Of a stretch of DNA of 64,000 bases, positions 53,340-63,859 are shown piece by piece. A program made the position numbers and the translations under genes. The stretch comes from Candidatus Schekmanbacteria bacterium (GTDB lineage: Bacteria; Schekmanbacteria; GWA2-38-11; J061): contig JACRJM010000010.1 of assembly GCA_016219965.1 (NCBI GenBank), positions 154,330 through 218,329 of the forward strand, in the 5' to 3' direction. Position 1 is the stretch's first letter. Every line of letters begins with the position of its first letter. The notes below the pieces were generated by a model that saw only the letters and a program-made list of their open reading frames with translations, did no database searches and was not told the origin of the DNA.

Positions 53340-54653
53340 CTATCCGCGCCTCCCCTTCAATCTTCCTTTTTTCAGGAACCCTTCATAGTGCCTTGTAAGC
53401 AGATGGGATTCTATCTGCGATACAGTGTCAAGGGCTACACCCACGACTATGAGCAGCGCTGTACCACCGAAATAAAAGGGGACGCGGCCATATCTTATTA
53501 GAAAATCAGGCATAACCGAGACTGCCGAAAGATAAAGAGCTCCGCCGAAAGTTATACGCATAAGGACTTTATCAATATACTCGGAGGTCTTCTTCCCGGG
53601 ACGTATCCCCGGTATGAATCCGCCGTACTTTTTCATGTTCTCAGACAGATCAGTTGGATTAAAAATTATGGCCGTATAAAAATAGCAGAAGAATATGATT
53701 CCAAGAACATACATGGACTCATAAACAAGCGAGCCCGGTGAAAGCTTCTCGGTAATCCACATCGTAAATGAGTTCTTGTAAAACCCGGCAATCGTCGCCG
53801 GAAACATAAGTATTGAAGATGAAAATATTACAGGTATGACGCCTGCTGTATTTACTTTTAACGGTATATGCGTATTCTGTCCGCCGTAAACCCTGCGCCC
53901 GACAACCCGTTTTGCGTATTGGACCGGTATCCTTCTCTGTCCACGCTCCATGAATATTATTGCACCTGTTATGGCGACTACGAGTATTACTACGATTACC
54001 ATGAAAATAAGGTTGATATCCCCTCTTTGAACTGCCTGAATTGAAGTAACTATTGCATCAGGCATCCTCACTACGATACCGGAGAAAATTATAAGTGATA
54101 TTCCGTTCCCTATTCCCTTTTCAGTTATCTGTTCGCCAAGCCACATGATAAACGCAGTGCCGGCTGTAAGAGTGAGCATGGAAATAATCCTGAAACCCCA
54201 TCCCGGATCCGGTATCAGCGGAGCATTGCCTACGGGGCTTCTCATCTGTTCAAGTCCGTAGCTTATACCAAGACCCTGTATCATGCTGAGCACGACCGTG
54301 CCGTATCGGGTGTACTGTGTGATCTTTTTTCTTCCTGCTTCTCCCTCTTTTGAGAGCTTCTCAAGTGCAGGTATGACAACCGTAAGCAGCTGCAGTATGA
54401 TTGATGCGCTGATATAAGGCATTATGCCGAGTGCAAATATCGTAAGTTTCCTGAGGGCGCCGCCTGAGAACATGTCAAAAAAACCGAGCATCCCGCCCTG
54501 CATCTTTGCAAAGAACTCAGCCAGAGCCTGGCCGTCAATTCCGGGGACAGGTATATGCGCACCAATCCTGTACACCGCAAGGAGGCCAAATGTAAAAAGG
54601 AGCCTTTTTTTCAGCTCCGGAATTTTGAAAATATTTTGAAATTTCTCAATCAC
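53340..54653 (-). CDS. secY: Protein translocase subunit SecY
   Basis: The 437-residue protein has ten membrane helices, the plug region FFDMFSGGALRKLTIFALGI, and GIRPGKKTSEYIDKVLMRIT in a late cytoplasmic loop. It forms the SecYEG channel. It lies 5 nt after rplO. Confidence 0.98.
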   Translation of the reverse strand: MIEKFQNIFKIPELKKRLLFTFGLLAVYRIGAHIPVPGIDGQALAEFFAKMQGGMLGFFDMFSGGALRKLTIFALGIMPYISASIILQLLTVVIPALEKLSKEGEAGRKKITQYTRYGTVVLSMIQGLGISYGLEQMRSPVGNAPLIPDPGWGFRIISMLTLTAGTAFIMWLGEQITEKGIGNGISLIIFSGIVVRMPDAIVTSIQAVQRGDINLIFMVIVVILVVAITGAIIFMERGQRRIPVQYAKRVVGRRVYGGQNTHIPLKVNTAGVIPVIFSSSILMFPATIAGFYKNSFTMWITEKLSPGSLVYESMYVLGIIFFCYFYTAIIFNPTDLSENMKKYGGFIPGIRPGKKTSEYIDKVLMRITFGGALYLSAVSVMPDFLIRYGRVPFYFGGTALLIVVGVALDTVSQIESHLLTRHYEGFLKKGRLKGRRG

Positions 54654-54658
54654 GTGAT

Positions 54659-55105
54659 TTATCTTTTAAGGACCACAACTTCACCGCCTGCCTTCTTTAT
54701 CTTCTCTTCAGCCTGTTTGCTGAAGTAGTGCGCGGATACTTTGACTGCTTTTGAAATATTCCCCTGTCCAAGAACTTTTATCCCATTCTCGGCTCCCTTA
54801 ACCAGCCTGTTCGCTATGAGGATTTCAGGAGTGACTTCGTTTATTCCTTCCAGTGCATCTATATCGGAAAGATTGATGATTACAGGTTTTGCAGCAAAGA
54901 TATTGGTGAAACCTCTTTTAGGCAGCCTTCTGTAAAGAGGCATCTGGCCTCCCTCAAAACCTAACTTGCGGCTGTAGCCGGAGCGTGCCTTTGCTCCTTT
55001 GTCGCCGCGGCATGATGTGCTGCCATGCCCTGACCCCGGGCCGCGTCCTACACGTTTTCTTTTCCCGTTATTGCCTCTTGATGTAGGCAGACTCGAAAGT
55101 GTCAT
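54659..55105 (-). CDS. rplO: Large subunit ribosomal protein L15
   Basis: The 148-residue protein has the Gly/Arg-rich N terminus [20 protein letters not shown] and the C-terminal [19 protein letters not shown]. It is between rpmD and secY, as usual. Confidence 0.97.
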   Translation of the reverse strand: MTLSSLPTSRGNNGKRKRVGRGPGSGHGSTSCRGDKGAKARSGYSRKLGFEGGQMPLYRRLPKRGFTNIFAAKPVIINLSDIDALEGINEVTPEILIANRLVKGAENGIKVLGQGNISKAVKVSAHYFSKQAEEKIKKAGGEVVVLKR

Positions 55106-55136
55106 TTTAAATCTTCTCCCTCTGCTCTTTCCTGGT

Positions 55137-55325
55137 TTATTGCCCGCTCAGTTCACTTACGGCAAGCATATGAGGAATCTTCTCTATCATCCCGCGCACC
55201 TGCACAGAATCCTCACGGACAACAGAGTGATTGATATATCTAAGCCCCAATCCCTTGATCACGGCTTTCTGTTTCTTGCTGCATCCAATAAGACTTCTTT
55301 TAAGATCTATTTTTATTTTACCCAT
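55137..55325 (-). CDS. rpmD: Large subunit ribosomal protein L30
   Basis: The 62-residue protein has [18 protein letters not shown] and [13 protein letters not shown], matching bacterial L30. It lies 9 nt after rpsE. Confidence 0.93.
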   Translation of the reverse strand: MGKIKIDLKRSLIGCSKKQKAVIKGLGLRYINHSVVREDSVQVRGMIEKIPHMLAVSELSGQ

Positions 55326-55334
55326 TTTAACACC

Positions 55335-55835
55335 CTATGAAACTATGTCTTCTAAGGTTTTATTTCTTAACCTTGCTATGTCAGATGGGCTTCTTAAGCT
55401 TGTAAGCGCATCGAATGTGGCTTTAACTGCATTGTGAGGATTTGTTGAGCCAAGAGACTTTGTAAGAATATCAGTTATGCCAAGTATCTCAAGTACAGCC
55501 CTTACTCCACCTCCTGCTATAACGCCTGTACCTTTGTGGGCAGGTTTCAATAACACCTTGCCGCTCCTGAAATGCCCGATAACCTCGTAAGGAATTGTGC
55601 CTTCCTTAATTGGGATTTCAACAATGTTCTTCTTTGCCCTTTCAGTCCCCTTTCTGATCGCCTCAGGAACTTCGTTGGCTTTTCCCATTCCATAACCTAC
55701 ATGCCCGTTGCCGTCTCCGACAACAACAAGCGCGGAAAAGCTGAAACGTTTACCACCCTTAACAACCTTTGATACACGGCTGATATGGACTATTTTGTCA
55801 TTCAACTTCATTTCATCTAAATTTAATTTTTTCAA
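55335..55835 (-). CDS. rpsE: Small subunit ribosomal protein S5
   Basis: The 166-residue protein has the double-stranded-RNA-binding-like domain [19 protein letters not shown] and [18 protein letters not shown]5 takes part in decoding accuracy. It lies 15 nt after rplR. Confidence 0.98.
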   Translation of the reverse strand: MKKLNLDEMKLNDKIVHISRVSKVVKGGKRFSFSALVVVGDGNGHVGYGMGKANEVPEAIRKGTERAKKNIVEIPIKEGTIPYEVIGHFRSGKVLLKPAHKGTGVIAGGGVRAVLEILGITDILTKSLGSTNPHNAVKATFDALTSLRSPSDIARLRNKTLEDIVS

Positions 55836-55850
55836 TGGAACCTCCGCTGG

Positions 55851-56213
55851 CTAAAACTCCAGGCCCTTCTCTCGGGCTGCATCTGCCAGTATTTTAACTT
55901 TCCCGTGGAAAGGATAGCCATTTCTGTCAAAAACCGCTTTCTTTATATTTTTTGCAACCGCCTTTTCTGCCAATGATTCACCAACAGCTTTCGCAGCATC
56001 CTTATTCTTATGGTTCTTAAGCTTCCCCCGCAACTCTTTGTCAATGCTGCTGCATGAAACAATTGTGTGGCCTTTGTCATCATCTATGAGCTGCGCATAG
56101 ATGTAATGGAGGCTTTTATAAACACAAAGCCTTGGCTTCTCAGTTGTTCCGTGAATCTTTTTTCTGATTTTCAGATGTCTGCTTTTTCTTGTTTCGCTTC
56201 TGCTGACTTCCAA
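55851..56213 (-). CDS. rplR: Large subunit ribosomal protein L18
   Basis: The 120-residue protein has RPRLCVYKSLHYIYAQ-type text (here KPRLCVYKSLHYIYAQLIDD) and FDRNGYPFHGKVKILADAAR. It binds 5S rRNA. It lies 33 nt after rplF. Confidence 0.97.
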   Translation of the reverse strand: MEVSRSETRKSRHLKIRKKIHGTTEKPRLCVYKSLHYIYAQLIDDDKGHTIVSCSSIDKELRGKLKNHKNKDAAKAVGESLAEKAVAKNIKKAVFDRNGYPFHGKVKILADAAREKGLEF

Positions 56214-56246
56214 TGTTCCGCTCCTTAATCAATCAATCCCGATATC

Positions 56247-56783
56247 TTATGCCCCGGCTTTTCCAACCTTGGTCTTTATGTACTCGCCTGAATATCTTAT
56301 CCCCTTTCCCTTGTAAGGCTCAGGAGGATAGAATCCCCTTATTTCCGCGGCAGTCTGACCAACAAGCTGTTTGTCAACGCCTTTTACAGTTATTTCAGTC
56401 TGCTTGCCAACCTCTATTTTTATCCCTTCCGGGATCTTGTAATTTACAGTGTGTGAGAATCCTATATTCAGAAGAAGTTCATTCCCCTGTACCTGCGATT
56501 TATAACCGACACCGACAATCTCAAGCTTCCGTTCAAAACCCTTAGTTACACCAGTTATCATGTTATTGATTACGCTCCGGACGAGACCGTGCTTGGCGTC
56601 GGAATCACTGCTTGACGTCCCGATGCTCGCCACAACCTGCCCTGTTTCAACTTTCACGGATATCTCACTGGGAAATCTGAACTGTATGGAACCCAGAGGG
56701 CCCTTTACCTTGACTTCGTTCCCCTTAGTTTCAACCGAAACTCCCTGCGGACAGGGTACCGGCTTTTTACCTATTCTTGACAT
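56247..56783 (-). CDS. rplF: Large subunit ribosomal protein L6
   Basis: The 178-residue protein begins SRIGKKPVPCPQGVSVE and ends PEPYKGKGIRYSGEYIKTK, typical for L6 near the factor-binding site. It lies 39 nt after rpsH. Confidence 0.97.
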   Translation of the reverse strand: MSRIGKKPVPCPQGVSVETKGNEVKVKGPLGSIQFRFPSEISVKVETGQVVASIGTSSSDSDAKHGLVRSVINNMITGVTKGFERKLEIVGVGYKSQVQGNELLLNIGFSHTVNYKIPEGIKIEVGKQTEITVKGVDKQLVGQTAAEIRGFYPPEPYKGKGIRYSGEYIKTKVGKAGA

Positions 56784-56822
56784 ACTGCCTGCCCCCTTAT
56801 TCCATAAACATAAAAGCTGTCT

Positions 56823-57221
56823 TTACCATACTTCACAAAGCACCTCTCCACCGATATTCTCTTTCCTGCAATCCTTATCCGTCATTATCCCCTTTGACGT
56901 GGATATTATTACTATGCCGTATCCTCCCAATGATTTTGGAATCTTTTTCGACTTTTCATAGTACCTGCCGCCAGGGGTGCTTTTCCTTTTCAATCCTGTA
57001 ATTATAGATTTCCCTGTTTCATCATATTTGAGAACTATATTTATCAGGTCTCGTCCCTTCTCGTTCTTGGTTATCCTGAACTTCTGAATATACCCCTGTT
57101 CCTGGAGTATATTTGCGATTGCAAGCTTAAGCTTTGATGAGGGTATCTCTACATCATCATGCCTCGCCATGATCGCGTTGCGTATCCTTGTTAACATGTC
57201 AGCTACGACATCTGTCATCAT
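56823..57221 (-). CDS. rpsH: Small subunit ribosomal protein S8
   Basis: The 132-residue protein has DVVADMLTRIRNAIMARHD and the C-terminal ISTSKGIMTDKDCRKENIGG. S8 binds central 16S rRNA and in E. coli represses the spc operon. It lies 34 nt after rpsN. Confidence 0.97.
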   Translation of the reverse strand: MMTDVVADMLTRIRNAIMARHDDVEIPSSKLKLAIANILQEQGYIQKFRITKNEKGRDLINIVLKYDETGKSIITGLKRKSTPGGRYYEKSKKIPKSLGGYGIVIISTSKGIMTDKDCRKENIGGEVLCEVW

Positions 57222-57255
57222 AGTATTGGTTTTCTCCCTTAACTTATGTTACAAA

Positions 57256-57441
57256 TTACCAGCTGGCTTTTATTACGCCTGGAAGCTGTCCTTCATGAGC
57301 AAGCTTTCTGAAACATATCCTGCACATCTCAAACTTCCTTAAATAGCCCCTTGGTCTGCCGCAAATCCTGCATCTGGTATAAGCCCTGACACTGAACTTT
57401 GGCTTTCTATTACACTTGATTATTAGCGATTTCTTTGCCAT
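57256..57441 (-). CDS. rpsN: Small subunit ribosomal protein S14, zinc type
   Basis: The short 61-residue form has [20 protein letters not shown], two CXXC pairs for one zinc ion, and ends [13 protein letters not shown]. It lies 15 nt after rplE. Confidence 0.97.
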   Translation of the reverse strand: MAKKSLIIKCNRKPKFSVRAYTRCRICGRPRGYLRKFEMCRICFRKLAHEGQLPGVIKASW

Positions 57442-57456
57442 CTATCTCCCGCAATG

Positions 57457-57999
57457 TTAATTCCTGAAAGGAACTCCCATGAACTTTAAAAGAGTCTTCC
57501 CTTCTTCATCATTTTTTGCCGTTGTCACTATCGTTATATTCATTCCACGGAGCTTGTCTATCTTGTCATAAACTATCTCAGGGAATATTATCTGTTCTTT
57601 CACTCCAAGTGTATAATTCCCGCTGCCGTCAAACGCCTTCCCTGAGATCCCCTTGAAATCCCTGATCCTTGGCAATGCAGCGTTTACAAGCCTGTCGAAG
57701 AATTCATACATCCTGGATCCGCGAAGCGTTACTTTAAGTCCTACAACAAGACCCTCGCGCAGTTTGAAATTGGCTATCGATTTCTTTGACCTTCGAAGTG
57801 CCGGCTTTTGTCCGCTTATTGCCGTAAGGTCAGCGTTAGCGGATTCAAGCACCTTGGAATTCTGTATAACCTCAGCACCGATACCCATGTTAAGGACTAT
57901 TTTTTCTATCCGCGGGACCTGCATGACATTCTTGTACCCGAACTCTTTTAGGAGTTGTGGAACTACTTCTTTTTGATAAATTTCTTTTATACGAGCCAT
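57457..57999 (-). CDS. rplE: Large subunit ribosomal protein L5
   Basis: The 180-residue protein has [34 protein letters not shown] and a C-terminal [15 protein letters not shown]. It binds 5S rRNA and the P-site tRNA. It follows rplX directly, with no gap. Confidence 0.98.
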   Translation of the reverse strand: MARIKEIYQKEVVPQLLKEFGYKNVMQVPRIEKIVLNMGIGAEVIQNSKVLESANADLTAISGQKPALRRSKKSIANFKLREGLVVGLKVTLRGSRMYEFFDRLVNAALPRIRDFKGISGKAFDGSGNYTLGVKEQIIFPEIVYDKIDKLRGMNITIVTTAKNDEEGKTLLKFMGVPFRN

Positions 58000-58332
58000 T
58001 TACTTTCCCTCAATGCTCTCACCGCATTTTTTGCAATATCTTATTTTATTACCGTCTGCGAGTATTTTTTTTCCAAGCCTTACCGGCTTTGCACATCTGC
58101 TGCAGTACACCATTACATTCGACCAGCTGATTGTACCTTCTTTTTCGATTATACCTCCCTGACTCTGCTTCTGCGTTGGCTTCTGGTGATGCTTTACCAT
58201 ATTTGCATGCTCAACGATGACGCGTTTAGTACGGGGTAATATCTTCAACAACTTGCCGGTCTTTCCGCGTTCTTTGCCGGTAATTACCATTACCATGTCA
58301 TTTTTTTTAAGAAGCCTATTTTCATTTTCCAT
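58000..58332 (-). CDS. rplX: Large subunit ribosomal protein L24
   Basis: The 110-residue protein has a KOW motif (MVITGKERGKTGKLLKI) and the IEKEGTISWSNVMVY segment. CSRC and CKKC near the end form a zinc site as in the longer L24 forms. It lies 13 nt after rplN. Confidence 0.96.
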   Translation of the reverse strand: MENENRLLKKNDMVMVITGKERGKTGKLLKILPRTKRVIVEHANMVKHHQKPTQKQSQGGIIEKEGTISWSNVMVYCSRCAKPVRLGKKILADGNKIRYCKKCGESIEGK

Positions 58333-58345
58333 AAAACTGATACTC

Positions 58346-58714
58346 CTATAATACCTCTGGCGCCAGAGATATGATCTTCATGAAATTCTTGCGCCTTAAC
58401 TCTCTTGCAACAGGTCCGAATATTCGTGTTCCGACCGGCTCCTTCTGGGCATTTATTAGAACAGCCGCATTGTCGTCAAACCTGATATAAGTCCCGTCAG
58501 TCCTTCCAAGTTCTTTTCTTGTTCTTACAACCACAGCAAAGACAACATCACCTTTTTTAACAGTTCCATTCGGGGACGCTTCCTTCACCGATGCCCTTAT
58601 TATGTCGCCTATAGCAGCATACCTGTGTTTTGATCCGCCCATTACCCTGATACACTGGATACTTTTTGCGCCGGAATTGTCAGCCACGTTCAAGTTACTT
58701 CTGGTCTGAATCAT
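58346..58714 (-). CDS. rplN: Large subunit ribosomal protein L14
   Basis: The 122-residue protein begins [20 protein letters not shown] and has [13 protein letters not shown], both highly conserved in L14. It lies 47 nt after rpsQ. Confidence 0.98.
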   Translation of the reverse strand: MIQTRSNLNVADNSGAKSIQCIRVMGGSKHRYAAIGDIIRASVKEASPNGTVKKGDVVFAVVVRTRKELGRTDGTYIRFDDNAAVLINAQKEPVGTRIFGPVARELRRKNFMKIISLAPEVL

Positions 58715-58761
58715 CTAATTAATCTCCTGATGCAGCAATACACATAAAAAATGTATGAAAA

Positions 58762-59013
58762 CTATCTTTCCGCCCTCGTAATTATCTCTTTTACTATGCT
58801 CCGTTTATCCTTGCTAATCGGCCTGGTCTCTATAATCCGGACCTTGTCGCCGAGCTTGCATTCATTCTTCTCATCATGGACCTTAAACTTTACACGGCGT
58901 CTGTATATCTTGTTATACTTTGGATGCCGCACAAGCCTTTCGACTGCTACTACAACCGTCTTGTCCATCCGGTTGCTTACTACCGTACCAACCAATTCTT
59001 TATTAACTTTCAT
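58762..59013 (-). CDS. rpsQ: Small subunit ribosomal protein S17
   Basis: The 83-residue OB-fold protein has [19 protein letters not shown] and [17 protein letters not shown]. It lies 28 nt after rpmC. Confidence 0.97.
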   Translation of the reverse strand: MKVNKELVGTVVSNRMDKTVVVAVERLVRHPKYNKIYRRRVKFKVHDEKNECKLGDKVRIIETRPISKDKRSIVKEIITRAER

Positions 59014-59041
59014 CTGCCGTTATTCCCGGTTAAATGCCCTA

Positions 59042-59251
59042 TCAGACGTTAGCCGTCTTACTGCTATGCGCCCTCTGATTCAGTATCGTAATGATTCTGG
59101 CGCGTTCCCTTCTTACCTGCTTTATCTTGGCAGGAGATTCAGCCTGACCGGAAGAATGCCTGAATTTCAGGTTGAAAAGCTCTTCCGACAGATCTGTTTC
59201 CTTTTTTTTCAGCTCTTCGTCTGTAAGTTCTCTTAATTCTTTTGCCTTCAT
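59042..59251 (-). CDS. rpmC: Large subunit ribosomal protein L29
   Basis: The 69-residue helical hairpin has MKAKELRELTDEELKKKE and the ELFNLKFRHSSGQAESPAKI motif of L29. It lies 33 nt after rplP. Confidence 0.97.
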   Translation of the reverse strand: MKAKELRELTDEELKKKETDLSEELFNLKFRHSSGQAESPAKIKQVRRERARIITILNQRAHSSKTANV

Positions 59252-59284
59252 TCAAAAACCTCAAAGGATTTCGTTTTACTGTTT

Positions 59285-59692
59285 TTACGCACGGGAAACA
59301 ATCTTTGTCCTGATCCCAAGCTTATGCGAAGCAAGCATCAACGCTTTGGTAGCAACATCTTCCGTAACTCCGCTCATTTCAAAAAGCATTCTCCCTGCCT
59401 TTACCGGAGCAACCCAGAACTCTGGGGCTCCTTTTCCTTTTCCCATCCTGGTTTCAGCCGGTTTCTTAGAAACCGGTTTATCCGGGAAAATCCTTATCCA
59501 GACTTTCCCGCCTCTTTTAATCGTTCTGGTTATTGCAATACGGCTTGCCTCAATCTGGCGCGCTGTAATTTTTCCGCATTCAAGCGTCTTTAGACCGTAT
59601 TCACCGAAATCAAGTTTGGACCCTCTTGTAGCCTTCCCTCTCAGTCTTCCCTTCTGCTGCTTTCTATATTTTGTTTTCGATGGCATTAACAT
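59285..59692 (-). CDS. rplP: Large subunit ribosomal protein L16
   Basis: The 135-residue protein starts [25 protein letters not shown] lies about 10 nt before this ATG, which favours it over the ATG two codons later. [20 protein letters not shown] is diagnostic. It lies 35 nt after rpsC. Confidence 0.97.
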   Translation of the reverse strand: MLMPSKTKYRKQQKGRLRGKATRGSKLDFGEYGLKTLECGKITARQIEASRIAITRTIKRGGKVWIRIFPDKPVSKKPAETRMGKGKGAPEFWVAPVKAGRMLFEMSGVTEDVATKALMLASHKLGIRTKIVSRA

Positions 59693-59727
59693 TGCCGGTC
59701 TACCTCTCTTTTTTTAAACCTGCTTAT

Positions 59728-60390
59728 TTACCTTGCTTCCGTTTCTTTCTCTGGTGCGGCCTTCTCCGGGATAACATTGCCTTTGTAAATCCATACCTTG
59801 ACCCCTATCAACCCGTACGGTGCTCTTGCTTCTGCAAATCCGTAATCTATATCAGCCTTCAGGGTGTGCAGCGGAACGCGGCCTTCCCTGAACCATTCTG
59901 TCCTTGCGATTTCCGCGCCGCCAAGCCTTCCCGCACAGCAGATCTTAATCCCTTGTGCGCCGTAACGGAGCGCGGATGTAATACTCCTCTTCATTGCACG
60001 TCTGTATGAGACCCTCTTTAATATCTGCATGGCTATGTTTTCCGCCACGAGCTGAGAGTCCACTTCAGCTTTCTTTATTTCATGTATATTTACGGTAACT
60101 ATCTTTCCCGTAAGCTTTTTCAGATCATCTTTGAGTTTGTCGACTTCCTGCCCCTTCCTTCCTATAACTATACCGGGCCTGGCAGAATAGATATCAACCT
60201 TAAGATTATCAGATGCTCTTTCTATCTCTATTTTTGCCACACCTGCTCTCTCAAGCTTGACCTTAAGAAGCTTCCTTATGGCAAGATCCTGATGAACCTG
60301 GTCAGCATAATTTTTAGTAGCAAACCACTTGGAGTCCCAAGTTTTTGTAATTCCGAGCCTAAATCCTAACGGATGAACCTTTTGTCCCAC
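59728..60390 (-). CDS. rpsC: Small subunit ribosomal protein S3
   Basis: The 220-residue protein starts [19 protein letters not shown] domain has [17 protein letters not shown], and the C domain has [21 protein letters not shown]3 forms part of the mRNA entry site. It lies 17 nt after rplV. Confidence 0.98.
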   Translation of the reverse strand: MGQKVHPLGFRLGITKTWDSKWFATKNYADQVHQDLAIRKLLKVKLERAGVAKIEIERASDNLKVDIYSARPGIVIGRKGQEVDKLKDDLKKLTGKIVTVNIHEIKKAEVDSQLVAENIAMQILKRVSYRRAMKRSITSALRYGAQGIKICCAGRLGGAEIARTEWFREGRVPLHTLKADIDYGFAEARAPYGLIGVKVWIYKGNVIPEKAAPEKETEAR

Positions 60391-60407
60391 GTCGTAACCT
60401 CCGGATC

Positions 60408-60791
60408 CTACTTGGTCCCTAAAATTATTGTTATATGACTGCTTCTCTTGCGGATGATATCTGCCCTTCCGAAAGCCCTGGGGCTCATCCTTTTCATACT
60501 AGGTCCCTCATCCACAAACACCCTGTCTATTACCAGTGTGTCAGGATCGAGCTCAACCTTCTTTGCTTCAGAAACATTCATTACATTCGAAATCGCTGAT
60601 TTCAAAAGCTTCCTCACGGCAACAGAAGGGTAGCGCGGCGAGAATTCAAGTATTGAAAGAGCTTCATTGGCAGTCTTGCCGCGGATCATGTCAACGACAA
60701 GCCTTACTTTTCTCGGGCCGATTCTTAGAAACCGTGCCTTTGCCACTCCTGTTATTTTTTCTGCCTCTGGTTTTTTCTCTATTTCAGCCAT
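60408..60791 (-). CDS. rplV: Large subunit ribosomal protein L22
   Basis: The 127-residue protein has [40 protein letters not shown] and the C-terminal SHITIIL; its beta-hairpin lines the exit tunnel. It abuts rpsS with no gap. Confidence 0.97.
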   Translation of the reverse strand: MAEIEKKPEAEKITGVAKARFLRIGPRKVRLVVDMIRGKTANEALSILEFSPRYPSVAVRKLLKSAISNVMNVSEAKKVELDPDTLVIDRVFVDEGPSMKRMSPRAFGRADIIRKRSSHITIILGTK

Positions 60792-61091
60792 TTATTTCTT
60801 TCCCGTTACACTTGTAGTTTTTTCAGATTTTTTCCCGGAATGCCCGCGGAATGTCCTCGTCGGGGCGAATTCTCCGAGTTTGTGTCCTACCATATTCTCT
60901 GTGACATAAACGGGTATAAACTTCTTTCCGTTGTGTACGGCTAATGTATAGCCTATGAATTCAGGGATGATGGTGCTTCTCCTTGACCAGGTTTTAATAA
61001 TCTTCTGGTCTCCCCTTGAACGGCTCATCCCCTCGATCTTTTTCTTTAGGGATTCATCAACAAATGGACCTTTCGATACTGAGCGTGCCAT
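60792..61091 (-). CDS. rpsS: Small subunit ribosomal protein S19
   Basis: The 99-residue protein has [37 protein letters not shown] and [16 protein letters not shown]. It abuts rplB and rplV with no gap. Confidence 0.98.
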   Translation of the reverse strand: MARSVSKGPFVDESLKKKIEGMSRSRGDQKIIKTWSRRSTIIPEFIGYTLAVHNGKKFIPVYVTENMVGHKLGEFAPTRTFRGHSGKKSEKTTSVTGKK

Positions 61092-61922
61092 CTATCTTTT
61101 ATTCCTCCCTTTGACTATATATTTATTGCTTGATTTCTTACGGACAGTTTTATATCCCTTAGTCGGTTTGCCCCATGGCGTGCAAGGATGTCTGCCTCCT
61201 GATGTTCTTCCTTCTCCTCCGCCGTGCGGATGATCAACAGGGTTCATCGCGACACCCCTTACCTTCGGCCTTTTTCCGAGCCAGCGTTTTCTTCCGGCTT
61301 TACCGAGAGAAACATTCTCTATCTCTACATTTCCTATCTGGCCTATGGTGGCAAGACAGTCTTTGCTTATCATCCTTATCTCACCTGAGGGCAGTTTGAC
61401 CTGTGCATACTCACCATCTTTTGCGAGCAACTGTGCTCCCATTCCGGCGCCGCGTACAAGCTGTCCGCCCTTGCCAGGCTTCATTTCTATATTATGTATC
61501 GTTGTACCAAGCGGGATCTTCTTTATTGGAAGAGCATTCCCTTCCTTTATATCAGCATCCGGACCAGATATAAGCGTATCACCGACCTTAACCCCTGCAG
61601 GATAAAGTATGTAGCGCTTGTCACCGTCAGCATAATGAAGCAGAGCGAGAAGCGCCGTCCTGTTCGGATCATATTCCACGGAAGCGACGCGTGCTGGAAC
61701 TGCGAACTTGTCCCTTCTGAAATCTATGATCCTGTAACGTCTCTTGTGGCCCCCTCCGATATGGCGCGAGGTAATTCTTCCGTTATTATTGCGGCCTCCC
61801 GTCTTATGCAAAGAGTCAAGGAGCGACTTCTCAGGCTCAGACTTTGTTACCTCTGAGCGGATTACCTTTGTCTGGAAGCGCCTTCCAGGAGACGTAGGTT
61901 TATATTTTAGTAATTCCGGCAT
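61092..61922 (-). CDS. rplB: Large subunit ribosomal protein L2
   Basis: The 276-residue protein has [39 protein letters not shown] and [20 protein letters not shown], which includes the conserved His near the peptidyl-transferase centre. Confidence 0.98.
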   Translation of the reverse strand: MPELLKYKPTSPGRRFQTKVIRSEVTKSEPEKSLLDSLHKTGGRNNNGRITSRHIGGGHKRRYRIIDFRRDKFAVPARVASVEYDPNRTALLALLHYADGDKRYILYPAGVKVGDTLISGPDADIKEGNALPIKKIPLGTTIHNIEMKPGKGGQLVRGAGMGAQLLAKDGEYAQVKLPSGEIRMISKDCLATIGQIGNVEIENVSLGKAGRKRWLGKRPKVRGVAMNPVDHPHGGGEGRTSGGRHPCTPWGKPTKGYKTVRKKSSNKYIVKGRNKR

Positions 61923-61938
61923 TTATATTCTCCAATCC

Positions 61939-62232
61939 TTATACACCTTCAAAAATTTCTATCTTCTCCCCTTCCTTCAGGGTTACGATTGCTTTTTTCC
62001 AGTCAGAACGTTTGCCGGTAAATTTTCCATATCTCTTGACCTTACCAACCCTGTTCTGAACGCAGACCTTAAGAACCTTTACATTGAATATCTGTTCTAT
62101 GGCATCCTTTATCTCAAGCCTGTTTGCATCAGGATGAACCACAAAGGAAACCTTATTCTCTTTATCTTTTTGCCTGTTGGATTTCTCCGTTATCACAGGA
62201 GACTTTATAATGTCATATTTTTTCAGTTCCAC
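61939..62232 (-). CDS. rplW: Large subunit ribosomal protein L23
   Basis: The 97-residue protein has SPVITEKSNRQKDKENK and IEQIFNVKVLKVCVQNRVGK. It sits at the exit tunnel and docks SRP. It overlaps rplD by 10 nt. Confidence 0.97.
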   Translation of the reverse strand: MELKKYDIIKSPVITEKSNRQKDKENKVSFVVHPDANRLEIKDAIEQIFNVKVLKVCVQNRVGKVKRYGKFTGKRSDWKKAIVTLKEGEKIEIFEGV

Positions 62233-62846
62233 TTCAGTGCCTCCCTGAAGAGGGCTATATCTTTTTCCATGATGATGACCTTTTCATGGTTGAGCATGTC
62301 GTACACATTCGGGTGGCGCACATTCATAACCTTCACACCCGGTATATTCCCTGCCGATTTTTCTATTATCTCATTCTTATCGCCAATGAGTATGAGGGCT
62401 GATTTATTGACACCTAATTTTTTGAGAACCTCCACCATAGTCTTTGTCTTTATACCTGTGAGACCAAAGTCATCGATCACTATAATATTACCTTCCCCGG
62501 CCTTAAGGTTCGCAGCATCAATAAGGGCACGTTTCTTGAGCTTCTTTGGAAGCGTATAGGAGTAATCTCTGGGAAGCGGCCCATGTGTAGTTCCGCCGCC
62601 GACCCTTACTGGCGATTTGCGTGAACCTGCTCTTGCACGCCCTGTTCCCTTCTGCTTGAAAAGTTTCCTTGTGCTGTAATCAACTTCTGCGCGGGGTTTG
62701 GCATATGCATTCCCCTCCCTCTCGCTTGCAAGCTTGTTCACAACCGTCTGATGAAGGAGCTTCAGGGATATATCTTTAACCTCAAATCCTTCGAGGAGGT
62801 TCACCTCTTTAATCTTTTCATTTTTACTGTTTACTACCGGTATCAT
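62223..62846 (-). CDS. rplD: Large subunit ribosomal protein L4
   Basis: The 207-residue protein has the tunnel loop KLFKQKGTGRARAGSRKSP and FGLTGIKTKTMVEVLKKLG. In E. coli L4 represses the S10 operon. It lies 18 nt after rplC. Confidence 0.97.
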   Translation of the reverse strand: MIPVVNSKNEKIKEVNLLEGFEVKDISLKLLHQTVVNKLASEREGNAYAKPRAEVDYSTRKLFKQKGTGRARAGSRKSPVRVGGGTTHGPLPRDYSYTLPKKLKKRALIDAANLKAGEGNIIVIDDFGLTGIKTKTMVEVLKKLGVNKSALILIGDKNEIIEKSAGNIPGVKVMNVRHPNVYDMLNHEKVIIMEKDIALFREALKWN

Positions 62847-62864
62847 TCCTGTCTCTTCACTTAA

Positions 62865-63491
62865 CTATAAGGTTTTTACAGCTTCTTTTATTACCACGAG
62901 AGATCCCTTTGTTCCAGGTACTGCTCCCTCTATGAATATCAGATTCTTGTCAGTCATTATCTTCTTTATCTGGAGGTTCTGAACGGTTACGCGTTCACCA
63001 CCCATCCGGCCTGCACCTTTGCGGCCCTTCACGGTATGCTGGGGCTTTCTGCATCCTACAGAACCCACCGCCCTGTGAAATCTCGAACCATGAGTCGCAG
63101 GTCCTCCCGAGAAATGATGTCTTTTTATTACACCCTGAAATCCCTTCCCCTTAGAGGTCCCGACTACATCAACATAATCCCCTTCCTTGAAAATCTCCCC
63201 GGTTATCTTCTGTCCAAGGCTGTATGCCGAAGGGTCATCAATCCTTACTTCACGAACTGTCATCACCGGTTCCACCTTGCTCTTGGCAAAGTGTCCTGCA
63301 AGTGCTTTTCCCGGTTTCTTTCTCTTCCCGCCGAAGGCATACTGAATGCTTGTATAACCGTCTTTTTCAGCGGTTTTTATCTGTGTAACAGAACAGGGCC
63401 CTGCTTCTACAGCTGTCACGGCAATTGCCTGCCCGTCCGTATCAAAGATCTGTGTCATCCCTAATTTTTTTCCGAGGATCGTTTTCATCAA
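62865..63491 (-). CDS. rplC: Large subunit ribosomal protein L3
   Basis: The 208-residue protein has ILGKKLGMTQIFDTDGQAI, GKGFQGVIKRHHFSGGPATH and KGRKGAGRMGGERVT. It lies 21 nt after rpsJ. Confidence 0.98.
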   Translation of the reverse strand: MMKTILGKKLGMTQIFDTDGQAIAVTAVEAGPCSVTQIKTAEKDGYTSIQYAFGGKRKKPGKALAGHFAKSKVEPVMTVREVRIDDPSAYSLGQKITGEIFKEGDYVDVVGTSKGKGFQGVIKRHHFSGGPATHGSRFHRAVGSVGCRKPQHTVKGRKGAGRMGGERVTVQNLQIKKIMTDKNLIFIEGAVPGTKGSLVVIKEAVKTL

Positions 63492-63512
63492 TCTTGCTCC
63501 GTATATTTACTG

Positions 63513-63836
63513 CTACTTTCCTGCTTTTGGCAGCTTTATTTCTACATCGACTCCTGCCGAGAGAGTAAGCTTCATCAGCTCATCAACAGTCTGCGCTGTA
63601 GGCTCTAGTATGTCCAGAAGCCTCTTGTACGTTCTTATCTCAAACTGTTCTCTCGACTTCTTGTCCACATGAGGAGATCTAAGCACCGTGTACCTCGTTA
63701 TATGAGTCGGAAGAGGTATCGGACCGGCAACCTTAGCGCCTGTTCTAACAGCGGTGTTTACTATCTCATCTGCAGACTTATCAAGAAGTCTGTAGTCATA
63801 AGCCTTAAGCCTGATTCTTATTTTTTGCTCTACCAT
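63513..63836 (-). CDS. rpsJ: Small subunit ribosomal protein S10
   Basis: The 107-residue protein has [39 protein letters not shown] and [18 protein letters not shown]. It starts 23 nt after the EF-Tu gene, so the S10 operon is linked to tuf. Confidence 0.98.
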   Translation of the reverse strand: MVEQKIRIRLKAYDYRLLDKSADEIVNTAVRTGAKVAGPIPLPTHITRYTVLRSPHVDKKSREQFEIRTYKRLLDILEPTAQTVDELMKLTLSAGVDVEIKLPKAGK

Positions 63837-63859
63837 GTCTCACTTTGTTTCGTTCAACG

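Noticed and set aside
61744..62559. 271-codon plus-strand open frame opposite L2, L23 and L4
   Set aside because: It is antisense to three universally conserved ribosomal genes and has no recognisable domain.
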